Assembly (NCBI GenBank): GCA_945281075.1
Contig: CALYQE010000061.1
Location: 1-10,971, forward strand
Reading direction: 5' to 3'
Source: an uncultured Lactobacillus sp.
Lineage (GTDB): Bacteria; Bacillota; Bacilli; Lactobacillales; Lactobacillaceae
DNA: 10,971 nucleotides
The position numbers were made by a program, and so were the translations under genes. Positions within the stretch are counted from its first letter, which is position 1; every line of letters begins with the position of its first letter. The notes under the pieces are model-generated. The model was not told the origin of the DNA, made no database searches, and saw only the letters and a list, made by a program, of their open reading frames with translations. Shown here piece after piece: positions 5,289-10,971 of this stretch.

Positions 5289-6221
5289 ATGAAGAAAATA
5301 AAAAAAATGTTAACCGGCTTTGCTGTTTTAGCGGTGGCATTAGCTGCTACGGCTTGCTCAGGTAAAAGCAAGAGTGAAAATAGTGACAGTGGTACGCCAA
5401 AAGAACTAAACGTTCAGTTTGTACCAAGTCAGGCCGCAACCGAACTTGAATCACGTGCCAAGCCACTTGAAAAAATGCTGTCCGACCGTTTAGGCATTCC
5501 CGTTCATGTGTCAATGTCGACAGACTACAACACAGTTGTGGAAGCAATGAAGTCCAAGAAAGTTGATGTCGGCTTCTTGCCACCTAATGGTTATGTTTTA
5601 GCTCATCAGCAAAAGGCGGCCGATGTTCTGCTGCAAGCACAACGATACGGCGTTAAGCAACCGGGCGGCAAGGCAACCAAGGACTTAGTTAATACTTACC
5701 GTGCAGAAATCTTGGTTAAAAAGGGTTCAAAGATTAAGTCTTGGAAGGACTTAAAGGGTAAGTCAATTTCCATCCAAAGTCCAACTTCTTCTGCTGGCTA
5801 TGTTTATCCCATTGCAGAATTAAAAGAAAAAGGTTTGGACGTCAAGAAGAGTTGTAAGTTAGTCACTGTTACTGGTCAAGACCAATCAGTTTTAAATGTG
5901 CTCAATGGTGATACCGATGCTGCCTTTGTTTTCGAAGACGCACGTAACATTGTGAAGAAGGACAACCCTGACATCATGAACCAAGTTGTGCCGATTTACT
6001 TCACTAAGCCAATTCCTAACGACACTATTTCAGTTGTACCAAGCATGTCGAAGTCATTCCGGAAGAAATTAGCGAATGCTTTTATTGAAATCGGCAAATC
6101 GAAAAAGGGTAGAAAGGTTATCGAAAGCATTTATACGCACGAAGGCTATGTTACCAGCAAGGACAGCGACTTCGATAATGTTCGTAAATACCAGAAGATT
6201 ATCGAATCAACGAAAAAATAA
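5289..6221 (+). CDS. phnD: Phosphonate-type ABC transporter substrate-binding lipoprotein 2
   Basis: A 310-residue paralogue of the preceding binding protein. It has a basic N-terminus, hydrophobic core, lipobox ATAC with Cys23, and then the same PhnD-family fold: STDY (77-80), DVGFLPPNGYV (93-103), SPTSSAGY (164-171), DTDAAFVFEDAR (208-219). The alignment with the first copy is ungapped from GTPK onward. The loops expected to face the ligand differ (PPNGY against PSDAY; SPTSSAGY against DITSDSGY), while scaffold blocks are the same, so the two may bind different solutes or differ in affinity. GGGAGG (5278-5283) is 5 nt before ATG. It heads the phnC-phnE-phnE run (18 nt to phnC) and sits directly behind a leader terminator, so it is probably under attenuation control. 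Confidence 0.9.
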   Translation: MKKIKKMLTGFAVLAVALAATACSGKSKSENSDSGTPKELNVQFVPSQAATELESRAKPLEKMLSDRLGIPVHVSMSTDYNTVVEAMKSKKVDVGFLPPNGYVLAHQQKAADVLLQAQRYGVKQPGGKATKDLVNTYRAEILVKKGSKIKSWKDLKGKSISIQSPTSSAGYVYPIAELKEKGLDVKKSCKLVTVTGQDQSVLNVLNGDTDAAFVFEDARNIVKKDNPDIMNQVVPIYFTKPIPNDTISVVPSMSKSFRKKLANAFIEIGKSKKGRKVIESIYTHEGYVTSKDSDFDNVRKYQKIIESTKK

Positions 6222-6239
6222 AAGCAAAGGAAGTTTATA

Positions 6240-7013
6240 ATGGCAGATTCTTCAGCTAAGCCAATAATTGAATTAAAAAATGTTAAAAAGGTCTATGGCA
6301 AAGATATTGTCGGTCTCCAAGACGTCAATTTAACGATTAATCAAGGCGAATTTGTTGTGATTGTCGGCCTCTCTGGTGCCGGCAAGTCAACGCTGCTTCG
6401 CTCGATTAACCGGTTAATCGATATTTCTGATGGCGACATTTTAATTAATGGCGAGTCAATTACCAAGGCTAAGGGAAAAGAACTGCGAATGCTGCGACGC
6501 AATATCGGAATGATCTTTCAAAGTTTCAACCTGGTTAAGCGCTCAAGCGTTTTGCGCAATGTCTTAACCGGTCGCGTTGGCTACTATCCAACTTGGAAAA
6601 GCAGTTTGAATCTGTTTACCAAAGAGGATAAGCAACGGGCTTATGACGCCTTAAAGCAGGTTGATTTGGCAGATAAGGTCTATGCGCGGGCGGATGAATT
6701 ATCCGGAGGTCAGCAACAAAGAGTCGCGATTGCCCGGGTTTTAACCCAGGATCCGGCGATTATCTTGGCCGATGAACCAACCGCCTCGCTTGATCCGCAA
6801 ACTTCCAAGCGGGTAATGGAAGACTTGAAGATGCTTAATGAAAAACACGGCATGACCGTAGTCATCAATTTGCACAGCGTGCAATTAGCGCGTGAATTTG
6901 GTCAACGCGTAATCGGCGTTCGTGAAGGAAAGATCATTTACGACGGCAAGATGAGTGATACTTCGGAAGCAACTTTTGATCAGATATACAGCGGTGGTGA
7001 TCAAGATGAATAG
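6240..7013 (+). CDS. phnC: Phosphonate-type ABC transporter ATP-binding protein
   Basis: The 257-residue ATPase that powers the importer from the cytoplasmic face. All ABC motifs are intact: Walker [10 protein letters not shown] (43-51), Q-loop Gln94 in MIFQSFNLV, signature LSGGQQQR (154-161), Walker B IILADEP (174-180) with catalytic Glu179, D-loop ASLD and H-loop His212 in INLHSVQLA. The insert [12 protein letters not shown] (111-122) and the form [14 protein letters not shown] are typical of the PhnC subfamily rather than of phosphate or amino-acid ATPases. AAAGGAAG (6226-6233) lies 6 nt before ATG. It follows phnD2 by 18 nt and overlaps the first permease gene by 8 nt, which indicates one transcript and coupled translation. 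Confidence 0.95.
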   Translation: MADSSAKPIIELKNVKKVYGKDIVGLQDVNLTINQGEFVVIVGLSGAGKSTLLRSINRLIDISDGDILINGESITKAKGKELRMLRRNIGMIFQSFNLVKRSSVLRNVLTGRVGYYPTWKSSLNLFTKEDKQRAYDALKQVDLADKVYARADELSGGQQQRVAIARVLTQDPAIILADEPTASLDPQTSKRVMEDLKMLNEKHGMTVVINLHSVQLAREFGQRVIGVREGKIIYDGKMSDTSEATFDQIYSGGDQDE

Positions 7014-7809
7014 CGCAAAGCAAGCAGATCTAATGACTTTGCCAAAGAAAAAGCTTAAATTGCTCAACCTAGTGTGGTTATTGCTGTTTATTGCCGGACT
7101 AGTTGTTTCAACGAATGTTACTAAAACTAGTTTAGGTGCCTTGTTTAGCAATTTTGGTCAGTTTGCGGAAATTTTCCTGCAAATGCTGCACCCCGATTGG
7201 TCATACATGCCAGCGGTCATTCCGCTTTTGCTCGAAACGATTAAAATGGCAATTTTGGGTACGGTTATCGGCTCGGTGTTTGCCTTCATTTACGCTTTAT
7301 TGATCGCGCGCAACATTGTTAAAAACAAGGTCGTGACCGGTGTTTTACGTGTCATTATGAACATTATCAGGACCATTCCTGATTTGCTGCTTGGTGCGAT
7401 TTTTGTTGCCATCGTTGGTATTGGCCCTGTTGCCGGTATTTTGGCCTTGGCAATTTGTACGTTTGGGATTGTTGTCAAACTCTTTTATGAGGCCATTGAA
7501 ACAATTGATCCTGGTCCAATTGAAGCGTTGACTGCCGTAGGAGCTAATAAATTGCAAATTATTTTCTTTGCGGTTTTGCCCCAGGTAATGACGTATTTCA
7601 TCTCATACTGCTTGTATGCTTTTGAAATTAATGTGCGTGCTTCAACGGTCTTAGGCTACATTGGTGCCGGTGGGATTGGTCTTTATTTGCAAGAAACCCT
7701 GCAGATCTTTGACTATCCTAAGACGGGTACAATTATTATTGTTATTATTTTAGTCGTAGTCTTGATTGACTACGTTTCGTCGAAGTCAAGGGAGGCGTTG
7801 ATGGAATAA
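7006..7809 (+). CDS. phnE: Phosphonate-type ABC transporter permease 1
   Basis: A 267-residue inner-membrane permease of the PhnE family. Hydrophobic helices are near residues 21-37, 77-101, 125-150, 188-205 and 242-257. The cytoplasmic EAA loop that docks on PhnC reads [21 protein letters not shown] (173-193 region), followed by the family block [15 protein letters not shown] (211-225). The start at 7006 is chosen because it gives the family length and a classic 8-nt overlap with the phnC stop; a more upstream start at 6955 would extend 17 residues into phnC with no function to suggest it. The GGTGG near 6992-6996 is a poor ribosome site, so translation is probably coupled to phnC. Its stop overlaps the next start (TAATG). 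Confidence 0.92.
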   Translation: MNSAKQADLMTLPKKKLKLLNLVWLLLFIAGLVVSTNVTKTSLGALFSNFGQFAEIFLQMLHPDWSYMPAVIPLLLETIKMAILGTVIGSVFAFIYALLIARNIVKNKVVTGVLRVIMNIIRTIPDLLLGAIFVAIVGIGPVAGILALAICTFGIVVKLFYEAIETIDPGPIEALTAVGANKLQIIFFAVLPQVMTYFISYCLYAFEINVRASTVLGYIGAGGIGLYLQETLQIFDYPKTGTIIIVIILVVVLIDYVSSKSREALME

Positions 7810-8621
7810 TGGATACTGCAATGAAAAAGCTTCCTCCAAAACCGGTTAATCTCAAAAAACGTCTTCTTCACTGGGGCGTCAGCATTGTCACCATTTTGTT
7901 AATCGTGTGGTCATGCACGGGGATCGATTTTGGCGGAATCAAGGCAACGGCTGGACAAATTGCCGGTGCGATTTTTACGGGCATCTTTAATCCTGATTGG
8001 TCGTACGTTTATAACGGTACTGGTGAGGACCTGGTTTCGCAATTATGGTCAACTATCTGTATTGCCTTTTTAGGAACTTTTATTTCCGCGCTTATCTCCT
8101 TGCCGTTTGCTTTTTGGGCAGCTCATACAAGGCATAAGAAGTGGTATGTTTCCCGGACTGGTAAAATTGTTTTAGCCATTATCAGATCTTTTCCGGAAAT
8201 CGTTCTGGCTTTAATGTTTATTAAAGCGGTTGGTCCCGGCTCGGCCGCCGGAGTTTTGGCCTTAGGTTTCCACTCGGTGGGGATGCTGGCCAAGCTCTTT
8301 TCGGAGGCAATTGAAAACCTCGATGATGGTCCGAATGAAGCCGTAACGGCTGCGGGCGGCTCAAAAGTCAACATCATCATGTTTGCGACTTTGCCGAATT
8401 TATTGCCAGCATTAATTTCTAACACCCTTTACCGGTTTGATGTGTCGATTCGTTCAGCATCAATCTTGGGTTTAGTGGGTGCTGGCGGAATCGGTTATCC
8501 GTTAATCATCGCCCTGCAATACCGACAATGGAATCGCGTCGGCGTTATCCTGCTGGGCATTATATTAATGGTCATTGTGATTGACTGGATTTCTGGTTGG
8601 ATTCGGAAGAGACTTGTCTAA
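7809..8621 (+). CDS. phnE: Phosphonate-type ABC transporter permease 2
   Basis: The second permease, 270 residues, paralogous to the first: both contain NPDWSY/HPDWSY before the second helix, an EAA loop (EAVTAAGGSKVNIIMFATLPN, 177-197 region) and the SILGLVGAGGIG block (218-229). Helices are near 21-36, 83-105, 119-155, 190-206 and 243-262. Together they should form a heterodimeric channel, as in importers that encode two PhnE proteins. The ATG at 7809 overlaps the previous stop by one base; the nearest Shine-Dalgarno, GGGAGG (7790-7795), is 13 nt away, so reinitiation is likely. An ATG at 7821 is an alternative start. A strong terminator follows. Confidence 0.92.
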   Translation: MDTAMKKLPPKPVNLKKRLLHWGVSIVTILLIVWSCTGIDFGGIKATAGQIAGAIFTGIFNPDWSYVYNGTGEDLVSQLWSTICIAFLGTFISALISLPFAFWAAHTRHKKWYVSRTGKIVLAIIRSFPEIVLALMFIKAVGPGSAAGVLALGFHSVGMLAKLFSEAIENLDDGPNEAVTAAGGSKVNIIMFATLPNLLPALISNTLYRFDVSIRSASILGLVGAGGIGYPLIIALQYRQWNRVGVILLGIILMVIVIDWISGWIRKRLV

Positions 8622-8633
8622 ATATTTAAAAAT

Positions 8634-8679
8634 AAAAGGCGTAATGTCAATGTTAGTGCATTGATGTTACGCCTTTTTT
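8634..8679 (+). terminator. Strong terminator of the phn operon
   Basis: The 19-nt arm at 8634-8652 (AAAAGGCGTAATGTCAATG) pairs along its whole length with 8659-8677, using two G-U wobbles, with loop TTAGTG, and the T-run extends to 8679. It sits 12 nt after the phnE stop and insulates the PTS locus. Confidence 0.95.
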
Positions 8680-8703
8680 GACCGCAAATAATTGCATGTT
8701 TTA

Positions 8704-8718
8704 ATGAAAGCGGTTTAT
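8704..8718 (+). promoter_or_regulatory. cre-like site (CcpA) upstream of the PTS regulator
   Basis: ATGAAAGCGGTTTAT matches the catabolite-responsive element consensus WTGNAANCGNWNNCW at every fixed position but one (A for the C at 8717). It overlaps the left arm of the inverted repeat that follows. CcpA control of a sugar PTS locus would be expected, but the site is a prediction. Confidence 0.5.
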
Positions 8719-8750
8719 TTGAATGTCCTCTAAAGTGGACATTCAAATAA
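8715..8750. promoter_or_regulatory. 14-bp perfect inverted repeat, probable operator
   Basis: TTATTTGAATGTCC (8715-8728) and GGACATTCAAATAA (8737-8750) are perfect inverted copies around 8 nt. No long T-run follows. The repeat directly abuts a weak -35, a usual place for an activator of the MtlR/LicR kind to bind. A terminator-like RNA hairpin is a less likely reading. Confidence 0.5.
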
Positions 8751-8778
8751 TTTATCAAGCACTAAATAGAAATAAAAT
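8751..8778 (+). promoter_or_regulatory. Weak promoter of the PTS regulator operon
   Basis: TTTATC (8751-8756), a 16-nt spacer and TAAAAT (8773-8778) form a promoter with a poor -35, as expected if an activator bound to the adjacent inverted repeat is needed. The assignment is tentative. Confidence 0.35.
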
Positions 8779-8803
8779 TAAGACATGAAAAGGGGGTATT
8801 TGG

Positions 8804-10264
8804 TTGAAAAGTAGAATAAGCGACAAAGAACTCTTAAATTTTCTCGAAAAGCAAAATACATATATAAGTGCTGCAAAAATAGCGAATGCCTTTAACGTTT
8901 CAGTTAAAACCGTATATCGACATGTGGACAATATTAATCAAAATAGCGATGAAAATCTAATTAAGTCTGAAAAGGCCAAGGGTTACAAGTTGACTAAGAA
9001 TTTTGCCCTTAAGCAAGATAATATAGATACCCCCTTTTCTATTAAAAACAGCCCTGAAAATCGCAGAAAAAACGTCCTCTTAAAAATATTATTTAATTCA
9101 CCTCAGTTATTGTATATCTATGATTTATATAAAGATGAATTTGTTAGTGAGTCGACAATCAATGCGGATTTAATCAAGATTAAAAAAATTTTGCTCGTAT
9201 CAAATCTAAACTTGATCCAGAAAAACAAGAGAATTTGTGTACGGGGAAAAGAAGATGATATTCGTGAAAAAATAAATTCACTTTTGCATTGGCACAAGGG
9301 GAAGAATCATCGCGTTTTGATTGATGGAATTAATGAAGTTGATTTAGTGTTCATACAGGAACAAATCAATATCATTGAACAACTGAGTAAGCGTAAAATA
9401 CCGTATCCATATGATGTCAATATCTGTTCCCATATTTATATCTTGATTCAAAGATCCAGAAAACAGACAGACAAGACTTACAGTAACAAAGTTGTTATTT
9501 CTAAAAAAGAGATTAACAACAACTATGACTTGTATCGGATTTCAGAAATAGTGATTGAAAACGTTGAAAAATATATTGTTAAAGATATTTCAACATTCGA
9601 AATTAACTACTTATTTAAGTACCTTTTGTCCTCAAGATTGATCGGAACAAATTCTGCTCAAGACCCACAAATTTTATATTCGAATAAAGTAGAAGCTTTT
9701 ACCGTTAAGCTAATTAACCGCGTTGCTAAAAAAATCGATGCAGTAATTGATGAATCAATCTTGAGAAAAGAATTGATCAGTCATATTGGTCCGATGATGA
9801 ACAGAATTGAAAATAATATTTCAGTTGAAAATGAACTCCTGCCCGATATTAAAGTCGAATATAAGGACTTGTATAAAGCAGTTTCGCAAGAATGCCAAAG
9901 CGTATGCCAACAAATGAAAGTACCTAAAATTTCAGAAAATGAAGTCGGCTTTATTACTTTGTATTTTGAGAAAAATATTGAGGAGATCACTAAGAAGTAT
10001 CATGTTTGGGTGGTGTGTGCCAGTGGCATCGGTACCTCCGAACTATTGAAATTGAAAATTCAGAAAGAGTTTAGAAATATTGTCGTTGATAAAGTGATTT
10101 CTTCACTAGATGAACAATTATTTACAACTAATAACAGCTCTGAGGCAGATTTAATTATTTCAACAGTTGAATTGCCTAAAAACACGCGAAATCGATATGT
10201 ACTTGTCAGCGCGATGCTAAATAAGCAAGACAAGGAGAAAATAAAAAATGCAATTTACCAATGA
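8804..10264 (+). CDS. PRD-domain transcriptional regulator with EIIB module (LicR/MtlR type)
   Basis: A 486-residue cytoplasmic DNA-binding regulator. Domains in order: N-terminal winged HTH (about 5-66, SAAKIANAFNVSVKTVYRHV), second HTH (about 85-150, SESTINADLIKIKKIL), PRD1 (about 180-280) with His210 in NICSHIYILIQR, PRD2 (about 295-395) with His327 in ISHIGPMMNRI, and a GatB/LicR-like EIIB module (399-486) with the phospho-site Cys405 in VVCASGIGTSE. Proteins of this class activate PTS operons and are tuned by HPr- and EII-dependent phosphorylation. The usual C-terminal EIIA domain is missing here; an EIIA-like protein is encoded by the overlapping next gene. The positions where PRDs often carry a second His appear as Lys/Tyr (NYLFKYLL) and Tyr387 (ITLYFEK). 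The TTG start has an AAAAGGGGG site 7 nt upstream. Codon use is more AT-rich than in the phn genes. Confidence 0.88.
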   Translation: MKSRISDKELLNFLEKQNTYISAAKIANAFNVSVKTVYRHVDNINQNSDENLIKSEKAKGYKLTKNFALKQDNIDTPFSIKNSPENRRKNVLLKILFNSPQLLYIYDLYKDEFVSESTINADLIKIKKILLVSNLNLIQKNKRICVRGKEDDIREKINSLLHWHKGKNHRVLIDGINEVDLVFIQEQINIIEQLSKRKIPYPYDVNICSHIYILIQRSRKQTDKTYSNKVVISKKEINNNYDLYRISEIVIENVEKYIVKDISTFEINYLFKYLLSSRLIGTNSAQDPQILYSNKVEAFTVKLINRVAKKIDAVIDESILRKELISHIGPMMNRIENNISVENELLPDIKVEYKDLYKAVSQECQSVCQQMKVPKISENEVGFITLYFEKNIEEITKKYHVWVVCASGIGTSELLKLKIQKEFRNIVVDKVISSLDEQLFTTNNSSEADLIISTVELPKNTRNRYVLVSAMLNKQDKEKIKNAIYQ

Positions 10265-10667
10265 GTATTATGCACTTGTTTCTCAACCTGCTTCGATTAT
10301 GTATCTTGCTACAACTTATATTAGAAAAAAGGCGTCATACTTATCACCCCAAAAAATCGAAAGCAGCATTTTTGCACGTGAAAAAAAGGGTGATACATAT
10401 GCTGGCAATCAGACAATTGTCTTGCACGTAATCAATGAAGAAATAACGCAGCCTTTTGTAATGTATTTGTTTTTAGCTCATTTAGAAAGTTGGACTTCAT
10501 TATATAGCGGGCAAAAGCATCAAGTAAACAAAATCATGATTGTAGTTGTAAATCCACATCATTTGGATTTAAAATTCGCGTTTTTTTCGAAGTTTTTTGA
10601 CTGCGAGTCACAGGAATTATTGAAGGCGCCAAAGATCAGACAAAATCAAATTTATCGATGTTTATAA
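10248..10667 (+). CDS. EIIA-like protein, detached module of the PTS regulator
   Basis: A 139-residue protein that follows the layout of a mannitol/fructose-type EIIA domain: REKKGDTYAGNQTIVLHV (44-61 region), then ITQPFVMYLFLA, a HQVNKIMIVVVNP strand, and the C-terminal DCESQELLKAPKIRQNQIYRCL. The active-site histidine appears kept as His60, but the normal Ile-Pro-His is Val-Leu-His, so it is a divergent member. LicR/MtlR-class regulators usually carry this domain fused after EIIB; 486 plus 139 residues equals the usual full length. The start overlaps the end of the regulator gene by 17 nt in another frame and has AAGGAG about 10 nt upstream. It is probably a regulatory partner rather than a transport EIIA. 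A frameshift-split ancestral gene is the other reading. Confidence 0.7.
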   Translation: MQFTNEYYALVSQPASIMYLATTYIRKKASYLSPQKIESSIFAREKKGDTYAGNQTIVLHVINEEITQPFVMYLFLAHLESWTSLYSGQKHQVNKIMIVVVNPHHLDLKFAFFSKFFDCESQELLKAPKIRQNQIYRCL

Positions 10668-10685
10668 GAAAGAAGTGAACCTAGT

Positions 10686-10971
10686 TTGTATATCAATAAA
10701 AAATTGTTTAGTAAAGAAGTAATTTTGCTGCATCAAGATGTTAAGGATAAGGAGGAAGCATTAACGGTTTTAGCAACAGAACTAGAAAGAAAAAATGTGG
10801 TAAATGACAGCTTTTTGCCAGCTATTTTAAAGCGCGAACAAGAATATCCAACGGGACTGGCTTTGCAAGAAAATTTAGGAGTTGCGATACCACACACTGA
10901 TCCAGATAAAGTAAAACAGGAACAGCTAGGATTTATTTCGTTACAACATCCAATTGAGTTTAAGCAAATGG
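10686..10971 (+). CDS. PTS sugar transporter subunit IIA, galactitol type (partial, 5' end)
   Basis: The first 95 codons of a PTS EIIA that runs off the window. The sequence LFSKEVILLHQDVKDKEEAL, then KREQEYPTGLAL and GVAIPHTD (65-72), is the EIIA_2 family pattern; His70 would accept phosphate from HPr. The YPTGL plus AIPHTD form is common in GatA-like (galactitol) subunits, but the sugar cannot be named. The start is TTG at 10686: an in-frame TAA at 10665-10667 excludes a longer product, and AGAAGTGA (10671-10678) gives a moderate ribosome site 7 nt upstream. The gene lies 18 nt after the EIIA-like gene on the same strand. IIB and IIC genes are expected downstream. Confidence 0.85.
   Translation, partial: MYINKKLFSKEVILLHQDVKDKEEALTVLATELERKNVVNDSFLPAILKREQEYPTGLALQENLGVAIPHTDPDKVKQEQLGFISLQHPIEFKQM

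Noticed and set aside
6955..7005. Longer first phnE start inside phnC
   Set aside because: It would add 17 unconserved residues with a 59-nt overlap; the start at 7006 shows the usual short coupling overlap.
1..10971. CRISPR arrays, insertion sequences, tRNA or rRNA genes
   Set aside because: No direct-repeat arrays, transposase motifs, terminal inverted repeats of an IS, CCA-ended cloverleaf or rRNA-like sequence were seen in reading both strands.

Overview
The window looks like chromosome of a low-GC lactic acid bacterium, most likely Lactobacillus in the strict sense. The type II nucleoside 2-deoxyribosyltransferase is close to the classic L. leichmannii / L. helveticus enzyme. Shine-Dalgarno sites are strong, TTG starts recur, and intrinsic terminators are tight hairpins with T-runs. 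The genus call is an inference from protein resemblance; the species cannot be named.

Layout. (1) 1-588, plus strand: the 3' end of an MFS exporter, then a small MazG-like nucleotide pyrophosphohydrolase. (2) 719-3073, minus strand: a membrane-anchored DUF4097/DUF2807-like beta-repeat protein, then a two-gene unit of a tyrosine-phosphatase-family protein and nucleoside 2-deoxyribosyltransferase. Bidirectional terminators lie at about 663-702 and 1712-1744. (3) 3222-3689, plus: a UspA-type universal stress protein with its own terminator. (4) 4067-8621, plus: a phosphonate-type ABC importer with two tandem paralogous substrate-binding lipoproteins (PhnD-like), one ATPase (PhnC) and two permeases (PhnE), closed by a strong terminator at 8634-8679. 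(5) 8804-10971, plus: the start of a sugar PTS locus, with a PRD/EIIB regulator, a separately encoded EIIA-like protein overlapping it, and a galactitol-type EIIA cut by the window end.

How the parts work together. The binding lipoproteins should capture a small anionic, phosphonate-like solute outside the cell and pass it to the PhnE-PhnE channel driven by PhnC. No carbon-phosphorus lyase or other phosphonate catabolic gene is in the window, so the real substrate is open. The PTS genes form a self-regulated module: EIIA/EIIB phosphorylation would set the activity of the PRD regulator, and a cre-like site suggests catabolite control.

The most interesting part is the regulation of the transporter. 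The first binding-protein gene has its own promoter, CGAACAT (PurBox-like) motifs and a foldable leader. The second binding-protein gene, which heads the ATPase and permease genes, is preceded by a 44-codon upstream ORF with a perfect Shine-Dalgarno. Its stop codon lies at the tip of an intrinsic terminator that ends just before the phnD2 ribosome-binding site, which is the layout of a translation-dependent attenuator. No rRNA, tRNA, CRISPR array or insertion sequence was recognised.
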